A stretch of DNA of 54,432 nt from Nitrincola lacisaponensis (GCF_000691225.1 NZ_JMSZ01000040.1:1-54432), one strand, 5' to 3'. Shown: positions 9,571 through 18,814, counted from the first letter of the stretch. Program-made: numbers and translations. Notes: generated from the letters alone by a model not told the origin.

Positions 9571-11100
9571 ATGTTTTATAAACTGATCAGCACTCTACAG
9601 AATCCGGAGCATTTCCCGCACCCTTGCGGGACAATCGAAGTGATCGAAACGCCCATCTCATGGATCGTTTTGACCGGTGATTTCGCCTATAAATTCAAAA
9701 AACCGGTAAATTTCGGTTTTTTGGACTTCACCACACTGGATCAGCGACGTACCTATTGCGAAGAAGAGCTGAGACTGAATCAGCGCCTGGCACCCGACAT
9801 CTATCTGGATGTTGTCCCGGTCAGCGGCACAGAAGACGCACCCCGACTGGGTGATGCATCTGCGCCTTTTGAGTATGCAGTCCGCATGGCGCAGTTTGAT
9901 CCGGAACAACGACTGGACCGCCAACTGGACCGGCAACTGTTTGAAGCCAGCTGGATCGACATGCTGGCTGAGCAGATCGCCGAGTTTCATCAACGCATCC
10001 CGATTGTGGCCCAGGACAGCCCCTGGGGTGAGCCGGATACACTGTGGGAATTTATCGCCGATAACTACCGCGTATGTGCCACCCAGATAGACAATCTGGA
10101 TGACTCCTCTCGTCTGCACCGACTGCTCAACTGGACAGCGGCCAGCTTTCGCGAACTGGAAAAAAATCTGCGCAACCGCAAGCGTAAAGGTCACATACGC
10201 GAATGCCATGGCGACCTGCATCTGGGCAATATCACCCTGTTTCATAACGCTCTGCGTCTGTTCGACTGTATCGAATTCAATCTGCAGTTCCGCTGGATCG
10301 ATACTTTTTCAGATCTGGCATTCCTGCTCATGGATCTGGAAGCCAACAACCAGCCTCGCTGGGCTAACCGCTGTCTGAACTATTATCTGGAACTGACAGG
10401 CGACTATCGTGGCGTACCGCTGCTGAATCTCTATAAAGCCTATCGTTCCATGGTCAGAGCCAAGGTTGCCTTGATCGGCGAACAGCCCGACTGGGACACC
10501 TTCCGGCACTATCTGCAGCTCACTGAGCAATACAGCCGCAGTAATCCACCCGTGCTGTATCTGATGCATGGTGTCTCAGGCAGCGGCAAAAGTTACCTGA
10601 GCAGCCAGTTGGTTGAAGCCATCGGTGCCATCCGGCTGCGCTCGGATTGTGAGCGCAAGCGCCTGCATCGTGAACTCAGCCGCCAGGGCGAAAATCTGGA
10701 GCTGTACGGTGCCGATATGAATATGCGTACATTTCATCACACATCCGACCTGGCAAAAATGCTGCTGAAAGCGGGACAGACAGTAGTGGTTGATGCCACC
10801 CTGATCCGCAAACGTACTCGCAGCAACTACATTGCCCTGGCTGAAAGCCTGGGTATTCCGGTACGCATCATCAGTTGCAGTTGCAAGCTGCACCTGATCG
10901 AGGCCCGCCTGGCACGACGCCTGGCTGATGGAAAAGACCCATCTGATGCAGACATAGATGTGATGCACCAACAGCTCACCTCCGGCCAGCCTCTGACACC
11001 TGAAGAGCAGATGCTGACACTGCCGGTTGATACCGAGAATGATGAAGCCATCGAGCAACTGCTGGCCCAGTTACGGGCTCAGAATCTGCTGAACCAGTAA
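9571..11100 (+). CDS. Two-domain protein: phosphotransferase-like fold plus P-loop kinase-like ATPase
   Basis: 509 residues. The N-terminal part (about 1-310) resembles the aminoglycoside phosphotransferase/kinase-like fold, with HGDLHLGNI (about 215) and FDCIEFN. The C-terminal part (about 325-505) is a P-loop NTPase with Walker A GVSGSGKS. This arrangement is a known widespread family of undefined physiological role. There is no evidence for antibiotic resistance, despite how such proteins are often labelled. Divergent from mrcB and followed by a Rieske gene after 10 bp. Domain calls are firm; the substrate is unknown. Confidence 0.85.
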   Translation: MFYKLISTLQNPEHFPHPCGTIEVIETPISWIVLTGDFAYKFKKPVNFGFLDFTTLDQRRTYCEEELRLNQRLAPDIYLDVVPVSGTEDAPRLGDASAPFEYAVRMAQFDPEQRLDRQLDRQLFEASWIDMLAEQIAEFHQRIPIVAQDSPWGEPDTLWEFIADNYRVCATQIDNLDDSSRLHRLLNWTAASFRELEKNLRNRKRKGHIRECHGDLHLGNITLFHNALRLFDCIEFNLQFRWIDTFSDLAFLLMDLEANNQPRWANRCLNYYLELTGDYRGVPLLNLYKAYRSMVRAKVALIGEQPDWDTFRHYLQLTEQYSRSNPPVLYLMHGVSGSGKSYLSSQLVEAIGAIRLRSDCERKRLHRELSRQGENLELYGADMNMRTFHHTSDLAKMLLKAGQTVVVDATLIRKRTRSNYIALAESLGIPVRIISCSCKLHLIEARLARRLADGKDPSDADIDVMHQQLTSGQPLTPEEQMLTLPVDTENDEAIEQLLAQLRAQNLLNQ

Positions 11101-11110
11101 CAGGATAAGC

Positions 11111-11428
11111 ATGCAGCTGATTTGTCACACCGATGCCCTGAACGAGGGTGAAGCGCGCGGCTTTGAAACCGCAGGACGAGCACTGCTGGTGGTCCGTCGC
11201 CAACACCAGTTTTACGTCTATGAAAACCGCTGCCCGCACCGGGGCATTCGCCTGGAATGGCAAGCAGACCAATTTCTGGATTATGAAAAGCAGTTTATCC
11301 AGTGCGCCACGCACGGCGCACTGTTTCGTATTGAAGATGGCGAGTGTATTGCCGGCCCCTGTCCGGGAGAGCGCCTGATACCCTGCCAATTTCTACAGCA
11401 AGACAACTGTCTTTACCTTATCCCCTGA
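11111..11428 (+). CDS. Small Rieske [2Fe-2S] ferredoxin-like protein
   Basis: 105 residues containing one Rieske cluster-binding site: Cys41-Pro-His43 and Cys65-x2-His68 (CPH and CATH). No membrane helix or partner oxygenase domain, so a soluble electron carrier or redox protein similar to NirD/ferredoxin-type Rieske proteins. Ribosome site AGGATAA before the ATG. It follows the kinase-fusion gene by 10 bp and its last 11 bp overlap the convergent aminotransferase gene. The partner enzyme is not evident here. Confidence 0.85.
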   Translation: MQLICHTDALNEGEARGFETAGRALLVVRRQHQFYVYENRCPHRGIRLEWQADQFLDYEKQFIQCATHGALFRIEDGECIAGPCPGERLIPCQFLQQDNCLYLIP

Positions 11429-12590
11429 TCCGCTGCGCCAGACGCTGCAAGGCTTTCTCGATCTGATCCAGCCTGGTGGTGTAGGAAAAACGCACATAGC
11501 GTGACGCATTAAACTGACCAAAGTCTGCACCTGGCGTCACCGCGATATGATTTTCTTCCAGTAAAGACCAGCAAAAGGCAAAACTGTCATCCGTCAGATG
11601 CGAAGCATCAGCATACACATAGAACGCACCTTCCGGCATGGCGGGAATCGCAAATCCCAGATCACGCAGACCTTGCACCAGGAAATCTCGCCGTCCTTCA
11701 AATGCGGCACGGCGGGCTTCAAAAATTTCCAGACTCTGGGGCGTAAAGGCTGCCAACGCCGCATACTGTGAAACTGTTGGCGGTGAAATAAACAGATTCT
11801 GCGCCATCCGCTCCATAACCTTGATCGCACCTTCCGGAGCCACCAGCCAACCCAGACGCCAGCCTGTCATACCGAAATACTTGGAAAAACTGTTTACCAC
11901 AAAGCATTCCGGATCAACCTGCAAGGCCGTCATGGCATCCACACCATAGGTCAGGCCATGGTAGAGCTCATCGACGATCAACTGCCCACCCAACTGCCGC
12001 ACTCGCTGTGCTATAGCCTGCATTTCATCTACCGGCACCAGTGTACCGGTAGGATTGGACGGTGATGCCAGTAATACACCGCGGGTTTCCGGCTGCCAGT
12101 GCTCTGCAATCAGTGCATTGGTTAATTGAAATTTTTCAGCAGGACCGGTCGGCACCAGCTGCGCAGACGCATTCAGAAAATGCAGGAACTGACGGTTACA
12201 GGGGTAACCGGGATCACTCGTCATAATCCGCTGCCCGGCATCGACTAACGAGGCAAAGGCCAACAACAGCGCACCGGAAGCCCCCGGTGTCACCAATACC
12301 TGTTCGGGGCTGATCTGCACACCATAACGCTGATCATAAAAAGCCGCGATCCGCTCACGCAGTTCAGGTATGCCTGAGGCAGGAGTATATTGTGTCAATC
12401 CGGCACGCACAGCCTGTATAGCTGCCTCAGCCACTGGCTCCGCGGTGGCAAAATCAGGCTCACCAACCTCAAGGTGCACAACATCACAACCTGCCGCTTC
12501 CAATTCTCTGGCACGCTTTAACAGATCCATGACTTTAAAGGATTCAATACTGGCAGCACGCCGGGAGCTTTTTGTATCGTTCGATGCCAT
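11418..12590 (-). CDS. Class I/II PLP-dependent aminotransferase
   Basis: 390 residues, fold type I. It has the PLP lysine motif NSFSKYFGMTGWRLGW, the SNPTGT segment and the C-terminal arginine in RFSYTT. Best described as an aspartate/alanine-type aminotransferase; substrate specificity cannot be read from sequence. Convergent with the Rieske gene with an 11-bp overlap, and divergent from dksA across 238 bp. The start ATG is only weakly supported by an upstream GAGCAGG that is too close to be ideal. Confidence 0.9.
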   Translation of the reverse strand: MASNDTKSSRRAASIESFKVMDLLKRARELEAAGCDVVHLEVGEPDFATAEPVAEAAIQAVRAGLTQYTPASGIPELRERIAAFYDQRYGVQISPEQVLVTPGASGALLLAFASLVDAGQRIMTSDPGYPCNRQFLHFLNASAQLVPTGPAEKFQLTNALIAEHWQPETRGVLLASPSNPTGTLVPVDEMQAIAQRVRQLGGQLIVDELYHGLTYGVDAMTALQVDPECFVVNSFSKYFGMTGWRLGWLVAPEGAIKVMERMAQNLFISPPTVSQYAALAAFTPQSLEIFEARRAAFEGRRDFLVQGLRDLGFAIPAMPEGAFYVYADASHLTDDSFAFCWSLLEENHIAVTPGADFGQFNASRYVRFSYTTRLDQIEKALQRLAQRIRG

Positions 12591-12828
12591 CCTGCTCTAC
12601 ACCCTGAAAAAACAAACAATTGTACAATAAGTATCGCAGTTTACCCGTTCAGCAAACGGAATTGAACGAAGAAACTGATGTCAAACACTGGTGTATTGAG
12701 TCATCATCTGGTAATTTCAGCGCCTTTTAAAATCTCCGGAAAGCGAAATACCAGAGAAACAGCCCTTGAACAGGGGCAAATCTGACTTAACGGAGTTTTT
12801 CACTTTCAGTCTGATGTGAGGCGACGTC

Positions 12829-13260
12829 ATGCCAGCGAACAATGAATCTCAGATTACTCACCCGGCCCCCTACCAGGCCAGCGAAGGTGAGGAGTACATG
12901 AACGATGCGCAGAAAGAGCACTTCCGCGAGATACTGTTAGCCTGGAAACAGGAACTGATGGAAGAAGTCGACAGCACCATCACGCACCTGAAGGAAGAGG
13001 CCACCAATTTCGCCGATCCAACAGATCGTGCCAGCCAGGAAGAAGAGTTCAGCCTGGAGCTGCGCACCCGTGATCGCGAGCGCAAACTGATCCGCAAGAT
13101 CGATGAAGCACTGGATCGTATCGACGATGATGACTACGGCTACTGCGAAGCCTGTGGTGTCGAGATCGGTATCCGTCGTCTGGAAGCACGTCCAACCGCA
13201 ACGCTCTGCATCGACTGCAAAACCCTGGCTGAAATCAAGGAAAAACAGCTCGGCGGTTAA
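12829..13260 (+). CDS. dksA: RNA polymerase-binding transcription factor DksA
   Basis: Works with ppGpp in the RNA polymerase secondary channel to repress rRNA promoters and activate amino-acid genes. The coiled-coil tip aspartates Asp63 and Asp66 (FADPTDRA) are present, with a four-cysteine zinc site Cys106/109/127/130. 143 residues is slightly short of the E. coli protein; the N-terminal tail is the variable part. An internal ATG at 12898 has a better ribosome-site match (GAGGAG), but that match is part of conserved codons, so I keep the longer start. Followed by gluQRS as in E. coli and Pseudomonas. Confidence 0.96.
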   Translation: MPANNESQITHPAPYQASEGEEYMNDAQKEHFREILLAWKQELMEEVDSTITHLKEEATNFADPTDRASQEEEFSLELRTRDRERKLIRKIDEALDRIDDDDYGYCEACGVEIGIRRLEARPTATLCIDCKTLAEIKEKQLGG

Positions 13261-13274
13261 TCGGCAGTATCATT

Positions 13275-14153
13275 TTGAGCTACACGGGCCGTTTCGCACC
13301 TTCTCCGACCGGCCCCCTGCACTTCGGATCATTACTGGCCGCCCTGGCAAGTTATCTGGATGCGAAACAGCAGCAGGGGCGCTGGCTGCTTCGTATTGAG
13401 AACCTCGACCCTCCACGTGAAATGCCCGGTGCCACCGACTCGATTCTCCGAACACTGGACAAGTTTGGCCTGCACTGGGATGGTGAGGTTATTCAACAAA
13501 GCCAGCGTAATGACTATTATAACAGCCTGGTCTGCCAGCTTCAGACTGACAAACTGGCCTATCGCTGCAGCTGTTCACGCTCTCAACTCAAACAACGTCA
13601 TGCCTTGCATTGTTATGATGGCCGCTGCTGGCAGCATCCACCACCCAGTGATCAGCCCCATGCCATCCGGGCGCGGTTTATGCGCAAGACACTGCGTTTT
13701 TCAGATCGGATTCTGGGCGAACAATCGCTGCAACCCGAACACCAGGGCGACTTTATTATTTTCCGCAGGGACCAGTTGTTTGCCTATCAACTGGCAGTAG
13801 TAGCAGATGATGCGGCCCAGGGCGTCACGCATGTTGTCCGTGGGGCAGATCTGCTTCAGGAAACCTTTGCCCAGCTGCAACTACAGCAACACCTGTCACT
13901 GCCAACACCCAGTTATGCACACCTGCCCCTGGCCTTGAACCCCGCGGGACAGAAGCTCAGCAAGCAGAACCTGGCCCCGGCAATCGAGTCCCGTCCGGTG
14001 ATACCAACCCTGCTGAAGGCATTGCGTTTTCTGCAACAACCCTTGCCACCTGAGCCATTCAGCCTGACCGTTGAAAGCCTGTTACAATGGGCCGTGCGCC
14101 ATTGGTCTGTCGAGCAGATACCCGGAACGCCCGCCATTCACCTGGAGGATTAA
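13275..14153 (+). CDS. gluQRS: Glutamyl-Q tRNA(Asp) synthetase
   Basis: A GluRS paralog lacking the anticodon-binding domain; it attaches glutamate to queuosine at position 34 of tRNA-Asp. Class I motifs: HFGSL (HIGH-type, residues 17-21) and KLSKQN (KMSKS-type). The zinc-type cluster CSCS...Y...C lies near residues 98-119. 292 residues is typical. The start codon is TTG, 14 bp after dksA, and no in-frame ATG precedes the conserved GRFAPSPTGPLH block; weak initiation would keep it below DksA. Followed immediately by cbrX. Confidence 0.95.
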   Translation: MSYTGRFAPSPTGPLHFGSLLAALASYLDAKQQQGRWLLRIENLDPPREMPGATDSILRTLDKFGLHWDGEVIQQSQRNDYYNSLVCQLQTDKLAYRCSCSRSQLKQRHALHCYDGRCWQHPPPSDQPHAIRARFMRKTLRFSDRILGEQSLQPEHQGDFIIFRRDQLFAYQLAVVADDAAQGVTHVVRGADLLQETFAQLQLQQHLSLPTPSYAHLPLALNPAGQKLSKQNLAPAIESRPVIPTLLKALRFLQQPLPPEPFSLTVESLLQWAVRHWSVEQIPGTPAIHLED

Positions 14154-14154
14154 G

Positions 14155-14328
14155 ATGCATCAGCACCGTGTACTTCTGCTTCTGCTTCTGCTTCTGCTGG
14201 GGGTCATACTTCTGCCGCCTATCGTCCATGCAACCCTGTACCAGGGCCCGGTCTGGCTACCCTTTGCACTCTGGGCCAGCATCATTCTGCTGACCGGCCT
14301 ATTCAATCACACAGGCAAACGACTATGA
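14155..14328 (+). CDS. cbrX: Small membrane protein, CbrX-like, coupled to cbrA
   Basis: 57 residues, two hydrophobic helices (about 6-27 and 33-50). It starts one base after the gluQRS stop, with GGAGG 6 bp before the ATG. Its stop overlaps the cbrA start as ATGA, so cbrA translation is probably coupled to it. A comparable small coupled ORF upstream of cbrA has been described in Pseudomonas, to my recollection under the name cbrX; the symbol rests on position and size, not on sequence identity I can verify. Its first helix is encoded partly by a hexanucleotide tandem repeat (14173-14196). Confidence 0.75.
   Translation: MHQHRVLLLLLLLLLGVILLPPIVHATLYQGPVWLPFALWASIILLTGLFNHTGKRL
14173..14196 (+). 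repeat. Four tandem CTTCTG hexamers inside cbrX
   Basis: Perfect (CTTCTG)x4 encoding a poly-leucine run. Slippage would add or remove two leucines without breaking the frame, changing helix length but not the coupling to cbrA. Confidence 0.85.
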
Positions 14329-17255
14329 CACTGAACCTCTCGGCACTGCTGTTGATCGGTGTCAGCTACCTGCTACTCCTGTTTGCCACCGCCTACGCGA
14401 CAGAGCGTGGCTGGATACCGGCGCAGATCATTCGCCACCCCCTCACCCATGTACTGTCTCTGGCTGTTTACGCCAGCGCCTGGACCTTTTACGGTGCTTT
14501 CAGCATCGCTACAGAAGCCGGGTTCACCTTTCTGGCCTCCTATTTAGGTGCGACTGCTACCTTTGTGCTGGCCCCATTGATCCTGCTACCGATACTGCGC
14601 ATTGCCCGCAGCCACCAACTGAGCTCTCTGGCTGATCTGTTTGCCTTCCGCTATCAGAGTGCCCGAACCGGCAGCTTTATTACGCTGCTGGTACTGATCA
14701 TCAGCATGCCCTTGATCGCTATTCAGATTCAGGCATTTTCCGACAGCCTGAGTCATTTTGATGAACGCGTATCCAGCCATCATGTAGCAATCATTTTCTG
14801 CTTGATCATCTCGGTATTTTCAATGCTGTTCGGTGCTCGCCAACCCTCAATTCGCAGCCGCCATGATGGCCTGATGGTTGCGATCGCACTGGAGTCTGTC
14901 GTCAAAATCAGTGCGCTGCTGATGATGGCTGCAGTCATTGTTTTCTCACTGTTTGAGAGCCCAACCGCGCTGACTCAATGGCTCAGCGACCACCCGGAAC
15001 AGCTGCAACGCCTGCAGGCTCTGCCATCAGGTAACAACTGGCAAATTCTTCTACTTGCTTTTTTTGCGGCAGCCTTTATCACCCCCCACATGTTTCATTT
15101 GATGTTCAGTGAAAACGCCTCCGAACGCAGCCTACGGCTGGCCAGCTGGGTGATGCCGCTGCTACTGCTGCTGATGGCCATCTGTCTTCCGGTGTTACTC
15201 TGGGGTGCGGTCAGGCTTGATGTAGCCCAACCCGCTGACTTTTTGCTGATTCGACTGGGACAGGCACTGCAACAGGACTGGTTTGTGATTGCAGCATTCC
15301 TCGGCGGACTGTCGGCATCCAGTGGCGCTATCATCGTCGCCAATGTTGCGCTGGCGTCCATGCTGCAAAACCACGTACTACTCCCGCTTATCAAACTTCC
15401 CGATACCGACCGTTTTTACAGCTGGCTGTTATGGATGCGCCGCAGCTTGATCCTGTTGGTGATGATCGGCAGCTATCTGGTATACCTCTTTGTCGGCAAC
15501 CGCTTCCCGCTGGCACAACTGGGCCTGATCACCTTTATCGGCTTTTTGCAGTTTTTACCCGGCCTGCTGGCAACACTCTATTGGCAAAAAGCCAGCCGCA
15601 GCGGCTTTTTGCTGGGTCTGTGTGGCGGCATGGCAATCTGGTTCCTGGCCATTCTGGCACCTCTGCTCAGCACACAGCTGGAGGTGATCTCCCCGGCATT
15701 GCTCGATCAATGGTACTGGTGGGCCATTATCTCTCTGACCATTAACATATTACTGCTGGTGTTTGGCTCCTGGCTGGTGAAGCCCTCGGCAGAAGAGGAA
15801 GAAATGGCGGTTGCCTGCGTCCTCAACGCACTGCCCCGCCCCCAGTCCAATTTCAATCCGGACAATGACTCGATCGAAGATCTGCTCTTCAGGCTCAGTA
15901 CCCGTCTGGGCGCCACCTCAGCCCAACGTGAAATTGAACGAGCCCTGCAACTGCTTGATCTGCCGATGACCAACAAACTGCGTCCTCTGGATCTGCTGCG
16001 TCTGCGCAACATTCTGGAAAACAACCTCTCCGGCATCCTCGGTCCGGCAGAAGCCACGGCACTCCTGCGCCCTCAACCGCTCTCCAGTGGCAACGCATTT
16101 CGTGGCCGAGAGATTCACCTGCTGGAAGAACAGCTGGAAAGTTACAGTGAACGCCTGTCAGGACTGGCTGCTGAATTGGACAAAATTCGCCGTTACCACC
16201 GCTCTACACTGCAACACCTGCCCATTGGGGTTTGCACACTGAATGAGCGCCAGCACATTTTATTCTGGAATCAGGCAATGGTGGATTACACCGGCATTCT
16301 TCCTGAAGCGGTACTGGGTCTGAAGCCTCAAGAACTGCCTCAGCCCTGGGCACAACTTCTCAGTCATTTCAGCCAGCAAAATACCACCTATCAACCTGCA
16401 ATACGTGTTGAGCTGGAAGAGCAGCAAGCCTGGTTCAGCCTGCATAAAACCGACCTTGAAGACGGGCAGCAAGGACGCATCATTCTGATTGAAGATGAAA
16501 CAGAGCATAAGCTGCTGGCCAACCGACTGGCACACAGTGAACGCCTGACCTCGATTGGACGTTTTGCTGCCGGTGTCGCACACGAAATCGGCAATCCGGT
16601 GACCGGCATTGCCTGCCTGGCACAGAATCTGAAACTGGAAACAGAGCAACCCGAAGTACTGGAAACCGGTGAAGCCATTCTGGAGCAGACTCAACGAATC
16701 AGTCGCATTGTTCAGTCCCTGATACGCTTTGCACATACCGGACAAACCGAAAACATCGACCACCTGAGTGCCATCTCGCTGAATCGCTGCATTGAGGAAG
16801 CTGTCGACCTGATGCGCTTTGATGAAACCCGCCGTTCGGTCAGGATCCTGACACAATTGCAGCCAGACCTGTGGTGCACCGGTGACTATCAGCTGCTGTT
16901 ACAAGTGTTCGTAAACCTGCTTAACAATGCCTGCGATGCTTCTCCGGATCAGGGTAAAATCGAGATCAGTGCACAGATTGAAGAGAGCTGGGTCGAAGTA
17001 CAGATTGTCGATGAAGGCAGCGGAATCAGTGCAGAGAATCAGGAGCGCATTTTTGAGCCCTTTTTCACCACCAAAGAGCCTGGAAAAGGAACCGGACTGG
17101 GGTTAGCATTGGTCTACAATATAATTACTGAACATTGTGGTAACATTGAGTTCATCAGCCCTGCCGACAAAAAACAGAAAAAAGGCACTCAGGTAATTAT
17201 TCAGCTTCCCGTCTGGACGGAACATGATTCCCCGTCCGGTCAGGGATTAGAGTAA
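14325..17255 (+). CDS. cbrA: Sensor histidine kinase CbrA (transporter-fused)
   Basis: 976 residues. The N-terminal half (about 1-490) is a sodium:solute symporter-like domain with about 13 membrane helices. A linker and a PAS-like segment follow (about 620-730), then HisKA with the phosphoacceptor His753 (VAHEIGNPVTG). The HATPase comes last: N box NLLNNACDAS, G1 VDEGSGIS, G2 GKGTGLGLA. This fusion, size and location match Pseudomonas CbrA, which with CbrB controls carbon/nitrogen balance and histidine and amino-acid use. Overlaps cbrX by 4 bp; 11 bp before cbrB. Whether the transporter half moves a substrate here is unknown. Confidence 0.95.
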   Translation: MTLNLSALLLIGVSYLLLLFATAYATERGWIPAQIIRHPLTHVLSLAVYASAWTFYGAFSIATEAGFTFLASYLGATATFVLAPLILLPILRIARSHQLSSLADLFAFRYQSARTGSFITLLVLIISMPLIAIQIQAFSDSLSHFDERVSSHHVAIIFCLIISVFSMLFGARQPSIRSRHDGLMVAIALESVVKISALLMMAAVIVFSLFESPTALTQWLSDHPEQLQRLQALPSGNNWQILLLAFFAAAFITPHMFHLMFSENASERSLRLASWVMPLLLLLMAICLPVLLWGAVRLDVAQPADFLLIRLGQALQQDWFVIAAFLGGLSASSGAIIVANVALASMLQNHVLLPLIKLPDTDRFYSWLLWMRRSLILLVMIGSYLVYLFVGNRFPLAQLGLITFIGFLQFLPGLLATLYWQKASRSGFLLGLCGGMAIWFLAILAPLLSTQLEVISPALLDQWYWWAIISLTINILLLVFGSWLVKPSAEEEEMAVACVLNALPRPQSNFNPDNDSIEDLLFRLSTRLGATSAQREIERALQLLDLPMTNKLRPLDLLRLRNILENNLSGILGPAEATALLRPQPLSSGNAFRGREIHLLEEQLESYSERLSGLAAELDKIRRYHRSTLQHLPIGVCTLNERQHILFWNQAMVDYTGILPEAVLGLKPQELPQPWAQLLSHFSQQNTTYQPAIRVELEEQQAWFSLHKTDLEDGQQGRIILIEDETEHKLLANRLAHSERLTSIGRFAAGVAHEIGNPVTGIACLAQNLKLETEQPEVLETGEAILEQTQRISRIVQSLIRFAHTGQTENIDHLSAISLNRCIEEAVDLMRFDETRRSVRILTQLQPDLWCTGDYQLLLQVFVNLLNNACDASPDQGKIEISAQIEESWVEVQIVDEGSGISAENQERIFEPFFTTKEPGKGTGLGLALVYNIITEHCGNIEFISPADKKQKKGTQVIIQLPVWTEHDSPSGQGLE

Positions 17256-17266
17256 CAGGTCCCAAT

Positions 17267-18625
17267 ATGAGCCGAATTCTGATTGTTGAGGATGAAAAGG
17301 TCATCCGTGCCGCGCTGAAGCGCCTGCTCCTGAAACATGGCTATGAAGTCGATGACGCTGGCAGTGTCGCCGAAGCCTTGCCCCTGGCAGAAAAACACAC
17401 CTACCAACTGATCATCAGTGATTTGCGCTTGCCCGGCGCACAGGGTACGGATCTGATTCCGTACGCGGGGACAACCCCGGTGCTGATCATGACCAGCTAT
17501 GCCAGTATGCGCTCCGCTATCGATGCTATCAAGCTGGGGGCCGCCGACTATATTGCCAAGCCGTTTGATCATGACGAAATGCTCAATGTCATTGCCAAAC
17601 TGATTCAGCCTCAGACAACCATTGAACCGCTCGAGTCGACACCCGAGAACGGCCTGCGTCCGTTGTTAAACGGGTCCTGCCAGGCCATTCAGGATCTGAT
17701 CAAGCGCATCAACAAAGTGGCACAAACCGATGCTACAGTGTTGATCCTGGGTGAGTCCGGTACGGGTAAGGAACTGGCGGCCAAAAGCATTCATCAACTC
17801 AGCCAGCGTGCCGGATCACCGATGATCTGTGTCAACTGTGCAGCCATTCCCGAGACCCTGATTGAATCTGAACTCTTCGGACATGAAAAAGGTGCCTTCA
17901 CCGGTGCCGACACCACACGCAGTGGTCTGATTGAAGCCGCCGATGGTGGTACGCTGTTTCTGGATGAAATAGGAGAGCTGCCACTGGAAGCCCAGGCCCG
18001 ATTACTGCGTTTCCTGCAGGAAGGCGAGATCCGACGTGTTGGCTCGGTACACCCCAAACGCGTCAATGTCCGCCTGATTGCAGCGACCCATCGTGATTTG
18101 AAAAACCTGGCTCAGGCAGGGCAATTCCGCGAAGACCTCTATTACCGTCTTTACGTCATGGAACTGCGCATGCCGCCGCTCAGAGAACGTGGTGATGATA
18201 TACTGGAGCTCGCCCAGGTATTCCTGCGTGAGCAATGCCTGAAGCACAATGTCAGCCTGAGCTTCAGCCCTGAGGCCTTGAACACCATGCGTCAACATCA
18301 CTGGCCAGGCAACGTCCGCGAACTGCAAAATGCGATTGAACGCGCAGTCATCCTCGCAGACGGTCACAGCATCACAGCGGAACTGCTGGGACTGGAGCCA
18401 GAATACGCGTCAACACCGCCCAAAGCGCAGACCCCATCCACCAGCCAGCCAGATAAAGCCGAACACACACTGGATGACTATTTTCTGAAGTTCGTACTGG
18501 AACATCAACATCACATGAATGAGACAGATCTGGCCAAGAGCCTGGGCGTCAGTCGAAAATGCCTGTGGGAAAAACGGCAAAAACTCGGGATTCCGCGTAA
18601 AGGCCGCAATGCGGCCCAAGCCTAA
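17267..18625 (+). CDS. cbrB: Sigma54-dependent response regulator CbrB
   Basis: 452 residues, NtrC family. Receiver domain with phosphoacceptor Asp52 (ISDLRLPG); AAA+ domain with Walker A GESGTGKE, the sigma54-contact loop GAFTGA and Walker B TLFLDEIGEL; C-terminal Fis-type helix-turn-helix (TDLAKSLGVSRKCLW). Partner of CbrA, 11 bp upstream. Three matching half-sites and a sigma54 promoter lie just downstream (18665-18804), as expected if CbrB activates an adjacent CrcZ-type RNA. Confidence 0.95.
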   Translation: MSRILIVEDEKVIRAALKRLLLKHGYEVDDAGSVAEALPLAEKHTYQLIISDLRLPGAQGTDLIPYAGTTPVLIMTSYASMRSAIDAIKLGAADYIAKPFDHDEMLNVIAKLIQPQTTIEPLESTPENGLRPLLNGSCQAIQDLIKRINKVAQTDATVLILGESGTGKELAAKSIHQLSQRAGSPMICVNCAAIPETLIESELFGHEKGAFTGADTTRSGLIEAADGGTLFLDEIGELPLEAQARLLRFLQEGEIRRVGSVHPKRVNVRLIAATHRDLKNLAQAGQFREDLYYRLYVMELRMPPLRERGDDILELAQVFLREQCLKHNVSLSFSPEALNTMRQHHWPGNVRELQNAIERAVILADGHSITAELLGLEPEYASTPPKAQTPSTSQPDKAEHTLDDYFLKFVLEHQHHMNETDLAKSLGVSRKCLWEKRQKLGIPRKGRNAAQA

Positions 18626-18663
18626 TACTTAAGTCTAACTCGATGAAAAATAAGTTGTTTTTA

Positions 18664-18715
18664 GTGTTACCTTTCTACACACTTAGGTAACACTCGCTGT
18701 GCAGAAGGGTAACAC
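18664..18715 (+). promoter_or_regulatory. Three CbrB-like half-sites spaced by exactly 22 bp
   Basis: TGTTAC at 18665-18670, GTAACA at 18687-18692 and GTAACA at 18709-18714. The first two form the inverted pair GTGTTACC...GGTAACAC. Start-to-start spacing is 22 bp twice, about two helical turns, so all three face the same side. In Pseudomonas the CbrB site is reported as TGTTAC/GTAACA inverted halves (14-bp spacing as I recall; here 16). They lie about 75-125 bp upstream of a sigma54 promoter, the usual place for an enhancer. Confidence 0.7.
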
Positions 18716-18787
18716 TCCCGATCAACCACCTGATACAAGATCGGACAAAAAACAACAAATCCCTTAAGAATTAAATAATTAAAAAAA

Positions 18788-18804
18788 CTGGCACGCAATC
18801 TGCT
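18788..18804 (+). promoter_or_regulatory. Sigma54 promoter of the CrcZ-like RNA
   Basis: CTGGCACG-N4-CTGCT: -24 GG at 18790-18791 and -12 GC at 18802-18803 with the required spacing; the only deviation is C for T in the -12 TTGC. A very A/T-rich stretch (18758-18787) lies between it and the half-sites, suited to bending. Predicted start near 18815. Confidence 0.75.
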
Positions 18805-18814
18805 CTATTACAGA

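Noticed and set aside
9571-11100. Aminoglycoside resistance gene
   Set aside because: Only the fold resembles aminoglycoside phosphotransferases; the fusion is a common chromosomal family of unknown role.
12898-13260. Shorter DksA starting at the internal ATG 12898
   Set aside because: The ribosome-site match is part of conserved coding sequence and the longer form matches family length better; kept only as an alternative.
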